Origin: Flavobacterium hercynium
GTDB taxonomy: Bacteria; Bacteroidota; Bacteroidia; Flavobacteriales; Flavobacteriaceae
Assembly: GCF_002217285.1 (NCBI RefSeq)
Contig: NZ_MUGW01000026.1
Coordinates: forward strand, 62,001-126,000
DNA length: 64,000 bases
Direction of reading: 5' to 3'
Shown: piece by piece, positions 22,101 through 30,688 of the stretch
Layout of the letters: every line of letters begins with the position of its first letter
Numbering within the stretch: the stretch's first letter is position 1
Position numbers and translations under genes: made by a program
The notes under the pieces: model-generated
Told to the model about the DNA's origin: nothing
Seen by the model: the letters and a program-made list of their open reading frames with translations, nothing else
The model's database searches: none

Positions 22101-25069
22101 TCAGACAATATATAATTCCTGCGGAAGAAACGCATTTTGCAGTAACCCAAAAAGATTGCAGTACCGCAAAAGATGCGGAAACAGCTATCGCAGCGTACCT
22201 GCGCACCACAATGGACACCCCTTTTGACTTAGAGCAGGCGCCATTGGTAAATGCCAGTTTAGTAAAAGCAAAAGAAAACGAATATGTGTTTTTCTTATCG
22301 TTGCATCATATCATTGGAGACGGTTGGTCGATCGAAGTGTTGATCTCAGAAGTAGTGAAAACCTACAACGCATTAGTACAAAATAGAGAACTGAACTTAC
22401 CGAAATTAAACATTCAGTTCAAAGATTACGCCGTATGGATGAATGCTGATTTACAGCAGGAAAAACACAAAGCATCAGAACAATATTGGCTGAATCAATT
22501 TACGGGAGAATTACCGGTGCTTGATTTACCGAGTTTTAGAACACGTCCTTTGGTGCGCACGTATCAGGGAGATTATGTTAGTCATCAATTCTCTGTGGCG
22601 TTTTTAGAAAAGGTAAAAGCATTTTCAAAAGAAAAAGACGTAACCTTATTCATGACCTTAATGTCAGGCGTAAATGCATTACTGCACCGTTACACGGGAA
22701 TGGATGATATGATCGTTGGAACGCCAATGTCGGGAAGAGAACATCCGGACTTAGAAAACCAAATCGGATTGTACCTTAACACGCTTGCTGTTCGTACACG
22801 TCTGAAAGAAAAAGGAAACTTTTTAGATTTATTAAACGTTCAAAAAGAAACCTTACTTGAGGCTTACGATCATCAGAACTATCCTTTTGATGCTTTAGTA
22901 GGCAAGTTAAACTTAAAGCGCGATACCAGCCGATCTGCTTTATTTGATGTTTTTGTAGTGTTGCAGAATCAAGGGCAATTAAACAGCATCAACACAGAAG
23001 ACTTGGTGAATCTGGAAGTAAAAGACTATCCTTTCTCCAGAAAAGTATCTCAGTTTGATATTACATTCACCTTTACAGAAATCGAAGGCTTAGAATTGGG
23101 TATTGAGTACAACACTGCTATTTATGATGAATATTTGATTCAAAGAATGTTTGCGCATTTTGAGAACTTGTTAACGCAGTTCATAGAGCAGCCGCAAACG
23201 TTACTTGCACAAGCCGATTATCTTACTGAAGCCGAAAAACAGCAATTATTAGTCGATTTTAATGATACAACGGTTACGTATCCAAAAGAAAAGACAATTG
23301 TTGCCTTGTTTGAAGAGCAAGTAACGAGAACACCGGATCATGAGGCATTAAAAGACGATCAAAAAGCATATTCGTATTTAGAACTGGACATACTTTCGAA
23401 TCAGATAGCAGAATACTTAATTGCAACGTATGGTCAGGAAGATAAGTCGCCAATAGCCGTTTTATTAGGCAGATCGGCAGATATGGTTGTGTTTCTGTTA
23501 GGAATATTAAAGTCAGGCAGATCATACATTCCATTAGATCCAACCTTTCCGGAAGAACGTCTGGCTTACATTATTGAAAACAGCCAAACCAAAATTCTGA
23601 TATATGAAAAAGAATACACGGTAGCCACCACAAGTACAATTGAGCGTGTAGCGGTTGAAAGTATTATGGAAGGAATCTATCAATACGATGGAGCCGTTTC
23701 GGTAACAATTACACCGGAAGATACCGCTTATATCATTTTTACTTCCGGTTCAACCGGAAATCCAAAAGGAGTAGAAATAGGGCATCAGTCGTTAGTGAAT
23801 TTTCTAACCAGCATGCAGCAAAAACTAAAATTAGAAGCAAACGATACTTTGTTTTCAGTAACAACGTATTCTTTTGATATTTCAATTCTGGAGTTTTTCA
23901 TGCCGTTTTTATCAGGTTCGACATTGTATATGACAAGTCAGGACGTTATTGCCAATCCGTTGTTGCTAATTCAGAAAATACAAGAAGTACAACCAAGCAT
24001 CATTCAGGCTACGCCAAATTTCTACCAAATGTTGTTCAATGCAGACTGGAACGGAAGCAAAGACCTGAAAGTATTATGCGGAGGAGATTTGTTAAGCGAA
24101 GCTTTAGCAGAAAAACTGGTGGCTCACAATTTAGAAGTCTGGAACATGTACGGTCCAACGGAAACTACGATCTGGTCGAGTATGAAAAAGATTGAGCAGG
24201 CTAAAGATGCTTCGAACATTGGTCAACCAATCAACAATACACAGCTTTATATTTTAAATGAATTCCTGTCTCCAATGCCAATTGGCGTTTCAGGGGCACT
24301 GTATATTGCAGGAGACGGTTTAGCAAAAGGTTATTACAAAAAAGAAGAACTGACACAGGAAAAATTCATTAAAAATCCTTTTAGCGATAACAGTTTACTC
24401 TACGAAACAGGCGATATGGGGAAATGGAACGACAAAGGTGAAATTGAATTTCTGGGCAGAAACGACAGTCAGGTGAAACTAAGAGGATACCGAATGGAAC
24501 TTGGTGATATCGAAACCGCCATTGCTTTGTATTCAGACACCATACAGCAAATTGTAGTTGCCGTAAAAGAAAACCATCAGGAAAAAGTATTGGTCGCTTA
24601 TTTGGTCGCATCTTCAGAGATTGACAAAGCAGATTTAAGAGCTTTTCTGCAAAAGAAATTACCTGATTATATGATTCCGGGCTTTTATGTTTCACTGCAA
24701 GAACTGCCATTAACGTCTAATGGTAAAATAGACAGGAAAGCACTTCCGGCTATAGCAGAAAATGATTTGATAAGACGTGAGTACGAAGCACCGGACAATG
24801 AAACAGAAAAGAAACTGGTTGCAGTTTGGCAAGACATTCTGAAAATAGAAAAAATAGGAATCACAGATAATTTCTTCGAATTAGGAGGAACCTCTTTTCA
24901 AATCATCAAATTACACAAGCAAATCGACTTGTTATGGCCACAGCGTTTGGTGATTTCAGATTTGTTTGAATTTAATTCGATAAAAGAGATAGCGCTTTTC
25001 ATCAATAAAAGTGCAGAAGAAAAAGCACCCGAAGAAGAAACAGAAGAAATGAGATTTTTTGAAATATAA
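13133..25069 (+). CDS. Hybrid PKS/NRPS: KS-degenerate AT-ACP, then C-A-PCP x3 (Gly, Orn, Gly)
   Basis: A 3978-residue hybrid megasynthase. An N-terminal KS (residues 1-430, Cys161 in TTCSSA, His in EAHGTAT and NIGHTDG) looks catalytically complete. Residues about 430-700 keep the KS-AT linker and the post-AT linker (ELPSYRF...CWL), but the AT between them is shortened; GQGSQ is gone and GHSLGEY has become GIGIGKI, so the nucleophile is missing. An ACP follows (Ser755), then three C-A-PCP modules with carrier serines Ser1824, Ser2872 and Ser3921. A-domain codes read by hand are DILQLGMIWK (Gly), DVGEIGSIDK (the Orn code of gramicidin S-type synthetases) and DILQLGMIWK (Gly). The last carrier has GGTS instead of GGHS, fitting transfer to a KS, which is what the next gene starts with. 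No reductive domains are present. Malonyl must be supplied to the ACP in trans if the KS extends (inference). The acidic C-terminal tail ends MRFFEI. Confidence 0.94.
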   Translation: MKDIAIIGFSGVFPDADSVNEFSENLLSKKCSIKEISKTRLFNTTISDESNYYKSGYLEEITLFDYNFFNISLGEAEEMTPHQRLILQEAYKTFENAGYRLKDLKGSNTSVYAANAPTNYYLLAKESTPTLIAGNTNAMLASRISRFFDLRGAAINVDTTCSSALTALSLACKDLILGETDLALVCGVNINVIPAENDSKIVLGVEAKSERCNTFSENADGTMTGEAATGVLLKSLEQAEADGDIIYGVIKGFALNQDGGQSASIMAPSSEAQADVIRMALQKANLTPNDITFIEAHGTATKLGDPIEVEGVAQVFSPALDNDERVYVSAVKSNIGHTDGTAGLVGVIKVLLSFKNNIIYPSINALPLSSFIDFEKAKVAVVTEPMSWDAVQKTTKKRAGVSSFGLMGTNAHFILESYDTRKFTAFEDSHPEYTLCFSAKSETSLSKYLTAFKSYLNTTTDSLHDIAFTLNNRRALFQYRYIIVAENKKHLLEILENTTIEMILNSAEKVQEHLILFDDAVKITDEILESLVSYSSYKDALVTNAQKSLFVQYFSYQSLVQSGVSVKEMIGIGIGKIVLQVLKKEISLEEALKIAGNIEQDPTTEAELQARALKLISKYADGVKIIGIGYQGRLGNIFDSLATDKVQYQAIGHLLPLSHNLENLFHLNFDVDANGYFENENFSKVELPSYRFNEKRCWLRTTDNPFSRNTSGIEIESTAPQEDLPIIEQLQQLWSETLKTEIQENDDFFDLGGHSLNGLQLINKINKNFSLDLNIDHLFDNGTPLEMAVLIEEELKSNVKVPVKEVEVEEIGVIKKAKQQDLYDVSFAQKRLWLLAKMSDNTSSLNVGVSIVIDGKLDNANLDKAYQMVLERHESLRTSFVFADDQLKQKTHRFEDVANKIQHVEKEGLTNEALNDYILNLTEAPFDLESPNLIRATLIKLKENQHIINITLHHLICDGWSVTLFQKEFFNVYITLCANLEVHWKPLQIQYKDYSAWQIEKSKEAVFTESESFWLTQFKESPRGLNLELQQNRPALKTYNGDVVTLKIPEVLAVSIKELVKEEGITLAMFLGTILNLFLSKLSGESDITLGLPITNRNQSQLENQIGLYLNTLAIRSKFDTNTSFRDFLKVISNNFKAAYKHQNYPLELLLEKIQLQKDFSRSPLFDIVFTVQNHLNIDILEELDSLDTNNLKFRDFELNNFSGAQFDMFFRFIDTEAELAYELEYNTDLFTKETIYKYHHFLLNLLRQCVGNKEVNVKEVSLLSSADLEEINAKVSEFNETTVTYPSDKTVVDLFREQAKTTPENVALKDDTKSYSYSELNKISDQIAGYLAATFTAEEKLPIAVLLGRSADMVALLLGILKSGRSYIPLDPSFPEDRLAYIIENSQSKTLVFEKEYKLKVSDDVAVLSLENILAGISEYQDAVPTVVSPQDTAYIIYTSGSTGKPKGVEIGHQSLVNFLTSIQQQPGVTVNDILFSVTTYSFDISILEFFTPLISGAALYVASQDILSDPIALIAKIDAVQPTIIQATPSFYQMLFNAGWTGNKALKVLCGGDLLSEALAKKLIDTTQEVWNMYGPTETTIWSSMKKVEVPKDASNIGKPLNNTQFYIVDELLRPKALGVTGALYIAGDGLAKGYYRNALLTKEKFINNPFEENTLFYETGDVGKWNDKGEIEFLGRNDNQVKIRGYRIELGDIESAILQYSEVIKEVVVSVKGANQDKVLVAYLVSNVVIDKSELRSFLQDKLPDYMIPGFYLTMEALPLTPNGKIDRKALPEISEQDIVKKEYKAPRTEQEESLVAIWQEMLGVEKIGIADDFFELGGHSLIVAQVINRIHKQLGQTVSFTTFFEDPTIQGLSQRLQHNAYQAIPKAPEALSYLLTDSQSRLWILSQLEGGSLAYNMPAAVTLKGKLDAEKFKESFKQLIDRHEILRTSFKTNEAGEIRQYIIPSEQTNFAITEKDFSASADVKSTIASYLEAIINTPFHLEKAPLLNASLIKTEEEESVFFLCVHHIIGDGWSTALLISEVVKIYNALTQGLAVNLPELNIQYKDYAVWLKDALQQEKYQVSEAYWIAQFQGELPVLDLPSFKTRPLVQTYNGDYQTHEFSTAFLEKLKLFSKQNDVTLFMTLMAGVNTLLHRYTGSDDIIIGTPIAGREHPDLENQMGLYLNTLAIRTHLEEKNSFLDVVNRQKETLLNAYDHQSYPFDALVGKLNLKRDTSRSALFDVLVVLQNQAQVTNLNNEGLLNLEVEGYPLERKTSQLDISFTFIETAGLELSIEYNTDIYDDYLIARMFIHFENLLDTLVAQPESLIAEVDYITAAEKQQLLLGFNETVFDYPKDKTIVDLFEEQVSQTPDHTAVVFENVELTYTQLNEQANQLAYYLRENYAIQPNDLVGIKLDRSEWMMIAILGILKSGAAYVPIDLNYPAERIAYIEQDSKSKVVLDDASVKAFTQIQNNYAKENIEKINQPHDLAYIIYTSGTTGNPKGVMVEHFSVASISENWKKHYELDQITVNLLQLASISFDVFVGDVCRSILNGGKMIICSNDVKLNPEHLFELMQKQEISILEGTPGLLLPLMDYIYTEKKEHSFLKIVIFGSDSFNNQDYNTLKDKFGSSIKIINSYGVTEATIDSTYYDDYKKELNGFTPIGKPFCNSKIKIVDTYGNLVPTGVYGEIYIGGDGLARGYFNNEALTAEKFVPNPFNANEKLYRTGDLGRWFADGNIDFAGRKDNQVKIRGYRIELGEIESTLHKNKDIDSCVVLARTNSLGDKVLVAYLISGTVLNRENLIAYLQIYLPNYMIPSYFVQIDALPLTPNGKVDRKALPNPEESRISSGIEYVAPKTEAEKTIAGIWQEVLNVEKIGVNDNFFELGGHSLLLAQIINRIHKQLGQTVSFTAFFNSPTIAGLSTQLQSNTYLAIPKATEAPSYPLTDSQSRLWILSQLEGGSLAYNMPAAVVLKGSIDTEKFNESFQILIGRHEILRTRFRTNEEGDIRQYIIPAEETHFAVTQKDCSTAKDAETAIAAYLRTTMDTPFDLEQAPLVNASLVKAKENEYVFFLSLHHIIGDGWSIEVLISEVVKTYNALVQNRELNLPKLNIQFKDYAVWMNADLQQEKHKASEQYWLNQFTGELPVLDLPSFRTRPLVRTYQGDYVSHQFSVAFLEKVKAFSKEKDVTLFMTLMSGVNALLHRYTGMDDMIVGTPMSGREHPDLENQIGLYLNTLAVRTRLKEKGNFLDLLNVQKETLLEAYDHQNYPFDALVGKLNLKRDTSRSALFDVFVVLQNQGQLNSINTEDLVNLEVKDYPFSRKVSQFDITFTFTEIEGLELGIEYNTAIYDEYLIQRMFAHFENLLTQFIEQPQTLLAQADYLTEAEKQQLLVDFNDTTVTYPKEKTIVALFEEQVTRTPDHEALKDDQKAYSYLELDILSNQIAEYLIATYGQEDKSPIAVLLGRSADMVVFLLGILKSGRSYIPLDPTFPEERLAYIIENSQTKILIYEKEYTVATTSTIERVAVESIMEGIYQYDGAVSVTITPEDTAYIIFTSGSTGNPKGVEIGHQSLVNFLTSMQQKLKLEANDTLFSVTTYSFDISILEFFMPFLSGSTLYMTSQDVIANPLLLIQKIQEVQPSIIQATPNFYQMLFNADWNGSKDLKVLCGGDLLSEALAEKLVAHNLEVWNMYGPTETTIWSSMKKIEQAKDASNIGQPINNTQLYILNEFLSPMPIGVSGALYIAGDGLAKGYYKKEELTQEKFIKNPFSDNSLLYETGDMGKWNDKGEIEFLGRNDSQVKLRGYRMELGDIETAIALYSDTIQQIVVAVKENHQEKVLVAYLVASSEIDKADLRAFLQKKLPDYMIPGFYVSLQELPLTSNGKIDRKALPAIAENDLIRREYEAPDNETEKKLVAVWQDILKIEKIGITDNFFELGGTSFQIIKLHKQIDLLWPQRLVISDLFEFNSIKEIALFINKSAEEKAPEEETEEMRFFEI

Positions 25070-25082
25070 AACAATAAACACT

Positions 25083-28000
25083 ATGGATATTGCATTAATT
25101 GGATTAAGCCTGAAAGCTGTCGATATAAATACACTACAACAATTCATCGATTTATTGCGAAATGAGGAAGTGCGCATGGTTCAGCCCACAGCCGAAAGAA
25201 TCTTACATTCTAAAATACAGCAAAAAGGAGACTTTCATCCTTATGGTTATTTGGACAGAGTAGATTTCTTTGATCATGAGTTTTTTAACCTGTCAAAAGG
25301 AGAAGCAAATGCAATAGATCCCGGACACAGAATGCTGTTAGAAAGCGTATGTCAGGCTCTAGAAAACAGCGGTTACAGTTTAGAAGATAGTTCTTTGCAG
25401 GACGCAGGATTGTTTACTACTGCTCAGGCAGGAGTTTACAATTTGCTTTACCAGTCTAAAAATAGCGAATTAGATTTTGTAGGTGGTATATCTTCCATTG
25501 GCGGAGGCAGAGTAGCCAATATTTTAAATATCAGAGGTCCGGTTTTTAATATCGATACCGCTTGCTCGTCTTCATTAGTTGCGGTTCACGAAGCGGTTCA
25601 GTATATCAATAGCGGAGCAGTAAATACCGCAATTGTAGCAGGTTCGCATTTGTTATTTATGTTTAATGGTGCCGGTAGTTTCGAGAGCAATGCTATTATG
25701 TCGAGCGACGGAATTTGCCGTGCCTTCGACAGCGAAGCTTCAGGAACAGCAGGAGGAGAAGGTGTGGCTGCCATTGTTTTAAAACGATTAGACCACGCAG
25801 TACGCGATAACGATAACATTCTGACTGTAATAAAAGGTTCAGCCATCAATAACGACGGAAACAGATCGAGCAGTATAACAGCACCAAGTCCCGCTGCACA
25901 AAAAAGTGTGATTTTGGATGCCTGTGAAAAAGCTAATATTCCTGTTACTTCTGTTGGTTATATTGAAACACACGGAACAGGAACCAAATTAGGAGATCCA
26001 ATCGAATACAAAGGAATAAAAGATGCTTTTTCGTCTACCGAGGAAGAATATGCCGTTCGTTTAGGGACTTTAAAACCTAATATCGGTCACTTGGATAATA
26101 TGGCAGGTTTATTTGGATTTATAAAAGCGGTTGCGGTACTTAAAGAAAAAGAGTTTTTTCCTTTAGCTAATTTTTCGGCTGTCAATAAATTTATAGAAGA
26201 AAATGACAATATTGTTTTAGAGAAAAAAGGAAATAAATGGCTGAGTGATAAACCAAGAAGAGCCGGAGTAAGTTCGTTTGGTTTAAGCGGAACCAATGCA
26301 CATGTTATCTTAGAAGAATATGTGTCAGAAAAAGAGCAGTTATCCTTAAATGCAAACGATACTTGGTTTAAAATAGCGGCAAAAAGTAAAAATGCATTAA
26401 AACAATACATTGACAATATATACAATTTCATTACAGAAGATACTGAAATTAACAATCTTGCTTACACGTTAAACACAGGGAGAGCAGATTATAAATACCG
26501 TTTGGCAGTACATGGAAATACCATTGAAGAATTAAAACAATCTCTTTTAGCACAAAAAGAAACTATAGAACAAAGCCATACAGCACGTTTTACTAAAATT
26601 GCTTTATTATATCTTTCTGATGAGGTTTTGAATTTGGAGCATTTCTTAAGTAATACAGAGTTCAATACTATTTTCGAAAAGCAACAAAAAGAAATTAATG
26701 GCAATGGATTGAACCCGAGTGTATTGCAAACGCTGGCATTTCAAACTACATTGTTTAAATACCTTTCAGAAAAAGGATTCAAGATTAATCAGCTTATTTG
26801 CAACGGAAGCCTAGCAAAAGTTTCTAAAGCGATTATTGATGGAAACAATGTTGTTCCAACTGATTTAAGTTTTGAAATAAATGCCGAATTAGACTTTGAA
26901 AAACTAAAAGGACTAGCCAAAAGCTGTAATGAAAACAACACTTTGCTGGTATTAGTAGGGAACAGTTCCTTGTTAGAGAACATTGTTGCCACCTTACAGC
27001 AAGATCATATTACTGGTATTGATTTATTGAAAACCCTTTCCGATAAAAACTGGAATTCGTTGTGGAGCACTTTATACAACAATGGTTTGGGCTTTGACTG
27101 GAAGAAATTTTATGCAAATGCCGTTTACCAAAAAGTAGCAGCACCAACATATCCTTTTGAAAAAATATCCTGTTGGAATGAAATTGTTAATCCGTTGTTA
27201 TTTGGCGGAAGCACACCAACAACCGTACAAGAAGAAAGCAAACCACAGTTACAAAATGCAAGCGAAGAAGAAATAATTGTAGCGATGCTACAAGAAGTTT
27301 TACAAAACACGGATATAAAGCTAACCGATGATTTCTTTGAATTGGGCGGAAATTCTATTGTAGGCGTTCAGTTTATCAATAGAATCAATGAAACATTCGA
27401 TATCGAAATTGTTTTTGATGACTTATTCAATTGCTACGAGATCAACGACATCATAGCATTAGTAAAAGAAGAATCAGGGAAAAACACAACTAAAGCTGTT
27501 GCAGGCAAAGAAGAAGAGAAAGCAGGTCTAACTGTTTTTGAAGCTTCTAATTCACAACAAAGAATGTGGATTGAGTCGCAAATAGAATCGTATTACAATA
27601 TCGACTTGTCTTATACCGTAAAAGGAGTGATAAACATCGACGTTTTTAAAGAAACGTTGCTGGAACTGGTAAACAAACATGCTTCGTTGCGATCTTTTTT
27701 CACATTAGACGAAAACGGTTTAATTCTGCAAAAAGTAAAAGAAACAGCCGATTTAAATATTGATAATCTCTTTTCTCATTATTCAGAAACCAATGCAGCA
27801 TTGGCAGAAGAGAAACGAACAGAATTCAAGAATTTTCAATTTGATCTCGAAAACGGACCTTTGTTTAAAGCCGCTATTATCGAATCAGGTCAGGAAGATG
27901 TTAAACTTATTTTTGTTTTTCATCACATCATCTTTGATGGCTGGTCTATTGGAGTATTTGTAAAAGACTTTGTAACGCTGTATCAGCAATTGATCAGCCA

Positions 28001-30647
28001 AAACTACAGTCCTGAAGTGAACAAAAGCGATTATTTTGACTATTTGGTTTGGTTAAGAGAAAACTTAAGCGCTGATAAAAAAGCGACTTACAGCGCCTAT
28101 TGGCAAAACAAATTTAAAAACGCGAACACGAAGCTGCAATTAGGCAATACCAATGCAACATCTGCTAATGGAGCCAGAATAAACTATACAATTGATGCCA
28201 CTTTACGACAAAAACTAAATGATTTGGCTACGACAAACCGTACCACATTGTTTACAGTATTAATTGCATCTGTACGAACCTTTTTATACAAATTGGCACA
28301 GGAGAATTTTGTTATAGGAACACCTGTTTCAGGGCGTGTAAAAAAAGAATTCGAATCGACAATTGGCTTGTTCATCAATACATTGCCAATTTATACGGAA
28401 ATTAACGGTGAACAGCGCTTTACAGATTGTCTTACGCATGAAAAAGCAAGTATAAACAAAGCTTTAGAATATCAAATCTATCCATACGATTTGATCTTAA
28501 ATGATTTGAATGTAGCTGATAAGAAATCCTTTTTTGATGTATTGGTCGTATTGCAAAATCAGGACAGCAGATCAGGGCTTTTAACTCAAAATGATTTGCC
28601 TTTTGAAATTTTGCCGGATACCAATCAGGCTTCAGAAATATCAAGGTTTAACCTGTCATTTGCCTTCTTTGAAGTAGGAGATACGATAGAATTGGAATTA
28701 GAATACAAAACAGCTGTGTTTAGTTCTGAATTTATCGATTCCATGACAACTTCTTTTGCGTATGCGTTAGAACAGTTTACAAGAACACCAGAGCAAAAAA
28801 TAGCCGATATAGCTGTAATCAATCAAGAGCAGTTCAATACGCTTGTATACGAATTCAATGATACAAAAGCGGAATATCCACAGGATAAAACGATCATATC
28901 CATATTTGAAGAACAGGTACAAAAAACACCAAATGCTATTGCGCTTGTTTTTGAAGAAAAGCAATTAACGTATCAGGAACTTAACGAGCGGGCGAATCAG
29001 TTTGGTCATTATTTGAGAAAGAACTATGATATCGAAGCTGATGATTTAATTGGCATTAGGCTTGACCGAAGCGAAAGAATGATTGTTTCTATTCTAGGAA
29101 TTTTAAAATCGGGTGCAGCGTATGTACCAATCGATAATGCTTATCCGGAAGAAAGAATCGCTTTTATAGAAAAAGATACCAATTGCAAAATAGTGGTGGA
29201 TGACAGTACGCTTCAGCAATTTGATGAGGTTAAAGCTGAATATACCATATTGAATCCGGAGAACATTAATCAGCCTAATGATTTGGCGTATGTGATTTAT
29301 ACTTCCGGAACAACAGGAAATCCAAAAGGCGTGATGGTAGAGCAGGGCAATGTAGTGCGATTGGTTAAACCTTGTGATTACTTTCCTTTAAACGAGGAAA
29401 AAGTATTGCTGAGCACAGGATCAATCTCGTTTGATGCTACAACCGTAGAATACTTTGGAACATTACTGAACGGAGCAAAATTAGTATTGGTACGTCAGGA
29501 AACACAATTAGATTTAGAAGAACTGGCAAATGTTATTAAGCAGAATAAAGTAAACAGTCTTTGGATGACAGCTTCCTGGTTTAATCAGGTTGTAGAAAAC
29601 AAAATTGAATTGTTTGAAACGATAACACAATTGATAGTAGGTGGAGATATCGTATCACCAATTCACGTACAAAAATTGTATGATCAATATCCTGCGATCA
29701 CTATTGTAAACGGTTATGGTCCAACAGAAAACACCACTTTTTCTACTACGTATGAAATTAAGCCATCAGCGTATACTACAATTCCAATTGGTAAGCCAAT
29801 TGCAAACTCGCAAGCCTATTTATTAGACAGTTATTTACAACCTGTAAACGTAGGAGTTTCAGGTAAACTGTATGTTGCGGGAGCAGGAGTTGCAAGAGGT
29901 TATCTGAACAATCCGGAACTAACAGCAGAAAAGTTTATCGACAATCCTTTTGTTTCAGGCACGAAGATGTACAACACAGGCGATTTAGGTCGTTGGTTGC
30001 CGGATGGAAACATAGAGTTTTTAGGCAGAAACGATCAGCAGGTCAAAATCAGAGGTTTTAGAATTGAATTAGGCGAGATAGAAACTAGTCTTCTTCAGTT
30101 TTCAGAAGAAATTGGACAGGCCGTAGTAGAAGTAAAGGAACTAAATGACCAAAAGGTTTTAGTCGCTTATTACACTGCTCAGACAGAAATAGACAAAACA
30201 GCTATCAAAACGTATCTGCAAAGTAAATTACCGGAATACATGGTGCCATCGTTCTATGTTGTTTTAGAAAATATGCCATTAACTGCTAATGGAAAAACAG
30301 ACAGAAAAGCATTGCCGGACATTTCAGGAGAAAATGTTATTCGAAAAGAATACGTCGAACCAAGAAACGAAACCGAACAGCAATTGGCAACAATATGGCA
30401 GGAAGTTCTGGGACTTGAAAAAGTAGGCGCAACAGACAGTTTCTTTGAATTAGGAGGACATAGTCTTAATGCAACCAAATTGATTAGTGTCATTCACAAG
30501 CAATTCAATGTCAAACTGTCGATTGTCGATTTGTTCAACAACATTACCCTTGAAGAATTAGCCCTTTTTATCGAAAATACCATAGCATACAGCACCAATA
30601 CAAATGAAGATGTTTCAATAGAAGAAACAGAAGATTTTACAGTATAG
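25083..30647 (+). CDS. Hybrid PKS/NRPS: KS-degenerate AT-ACP-C-A-PCP (Val-like pocket)
   Basis: A 1854-residue hybrid. The KS (residues 1-425) has Cys161 in TACSSS, His in ETHGTGT and NIGHLDN. Residues about 425-700 again keep the linker segments flanking an AT (APTYPFEK near residue 686), but the AT core is eroded: no GQGSQ, and CNGSLAKV where GHSLGEYV should be. An ACP (Ser758 in GGNS), a C domain (FHHIIFDG), an A domain and a PCP (Ser1794 in GGHS) follow. The A-domain code read by hand, DAVWIGGTFK, differs at one position from the Val code DAFWIGGTFK, so Val or another branched aliphatic residue is expected. ATG at 25083 is chosen over an upstream TTG (25059) that overlaps the previous gene by 11 bp, because KS homology begins at MDIALIG. 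The acidic C-terminus (EETEDFTV) precedes the next synthase, which carries a TubC docking domain, although an outer-membrane protein gene lies between them. Confidence 0.93.
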   Translation: MDIALIGLSLKAVDINTLQQFIDLLRNEEVRMVQPTAERILHSKIQQKGDFHPYGYLDRVDFFDHEFFNLSKGEANAIDPGHRMLLESVCQALENSGYSLEDSSLQDAGLFTTAQAGVYNLLYQSKNSELDFVGGISSIGGGRVANILNIRGPVFNIDTACSSSLVAVHEAVQYINSGAVNTAIVAGSHLLFMFNGAGSFESNAIMSSDGICRAFDSEASGTAGGEGVAAIVLKRLDHAVRDNDNILTVIKGSAINNDGNRSSSITAPSPAAQKSVILDACEKANIPVTSVGYIETHGTGTKLGDPIEYKGIKDAFSSTEEEYAVRLGTLKPNIGHLDNMAGLFGFIKAVAVLKEKEFFPLANFSAVNKFIEENDNIVLEKKGNKWLSDKPRRAGVSSFGLSGTNAHVILEEYVSEKEQLSLNANDTWFKIAAKSKNALKQYIDNIYNFITEDTEINNLAYTLNTGRADYKYRLAVHGNTIEELKQSLLAQKETIEQSHTARFTKIALLYLSDEVLNLEHFLSNTEFNTIFEKQQKEINGNGLNPSVLQTLAFQTTLFKYLSEKGFKINQLICNGSLAKVSKAIIDGNNVVPTDLSFEINAELDFEKLKGLAKSCNENNTLLVLVGNSSLLENIVATLQQDHITGIDLLKTLSDKNWNSLWSTLYNNGLGFDWKKFYANAVYQKVAAPTYPFEKISCWNEIVNPLLFGGSTPTTVQEESKPQLQNASEEEIIVAMLQEVLQNTDIKLTDDFFELGGNSIVGVQFINRINETFDIEIVFDDLFNCYEINDIIALVKEESGKNTTKAVAGKEEEKAGLTVFEASNSQQRMWIESQIESYYNIDLSYTVKGVINIDVFKETLLELVNKHASLRSFFTLDENGLILQKVKETADLNIDNLFSHYSETNAALAEEKRTEFKNFQFDLENGPLFKAAIIESGQEDVKLIFVFHHIIFDGWSIGVFVKDFVTLYQQLISQNYSPEVNKSDYFDYLVWLRENLSADKKATYSAYWQNKFKNANTKLQLGNTNATSANGARINYTIDATLRQKLNDLATTNRTTLFTVLIASVRTFLYKLAQENFVIGTPVSGRVKKEFESTIGLFINTLPIYTEINGEQRFTDCLTHEKASINKALEYQIYPYDLILNDLNVADKKSFFDVLVVLQNQDSRSGLLTQNDLPFEILPDTNQASEISRFNLSFAFFEVGDTIELELEYKTAVFSSEFIDSMTTSFAYALEQFTRTPEQKIADIAVINQEQFNTLVYEFNDTKAEYPQDKTIISIFEEQVQKTPNAIALVFEEKQLTYQELNERANQFGHYLRKNYDIEADDLIGIRLDRSERMIVSILGILKSGAAYVPIDNAYPEERIAFIEKDTNCKIVVDDSTLQQFDEVKAEYTILNPENINQPNDLAYVIYTSGTTGNPKGVMVEQGNVVRLVKPCDYFPLNEEKVLLSTGSISFDATTVEYFGTLLNGAKLVLVRQETQLDLEELANVIKQNKVNSLWMTASWFNQVVENKIELFETITQLIVGGDIVSPIHVQKLYDQYPAITIVNGYGPTENTTFSTTYEIKPSAYTTIPIGKPIANSQAYLLDSYLQPVNVGVSGKLYVAGAGVARGYLNNPELTAEKFIDNPFVSGTKMYNTGDLGRWLPDGNIEFLGRNDQQVKIRGFRIELGEIETSLLQFSEEIGQAVVEVKELNDQKVLVAYYTAQTEIDKTAIKTYLQSKLPEYMVPSFYVVLENMPLTANGKTDRKALPDISGENVIRKEYVEPRNETEQQLATIWQEVLGLEKVGATDSFFELGGHSLNATKLISVIHKQFNVKLSIVDLFNNITLEELALFIENTIAYSTNTNEDVSIEETEDFTV

Positions 30648-30688
30648 CTTCTTCAGATTGAAATATTAATATTAAAAAAAATCAAAAA

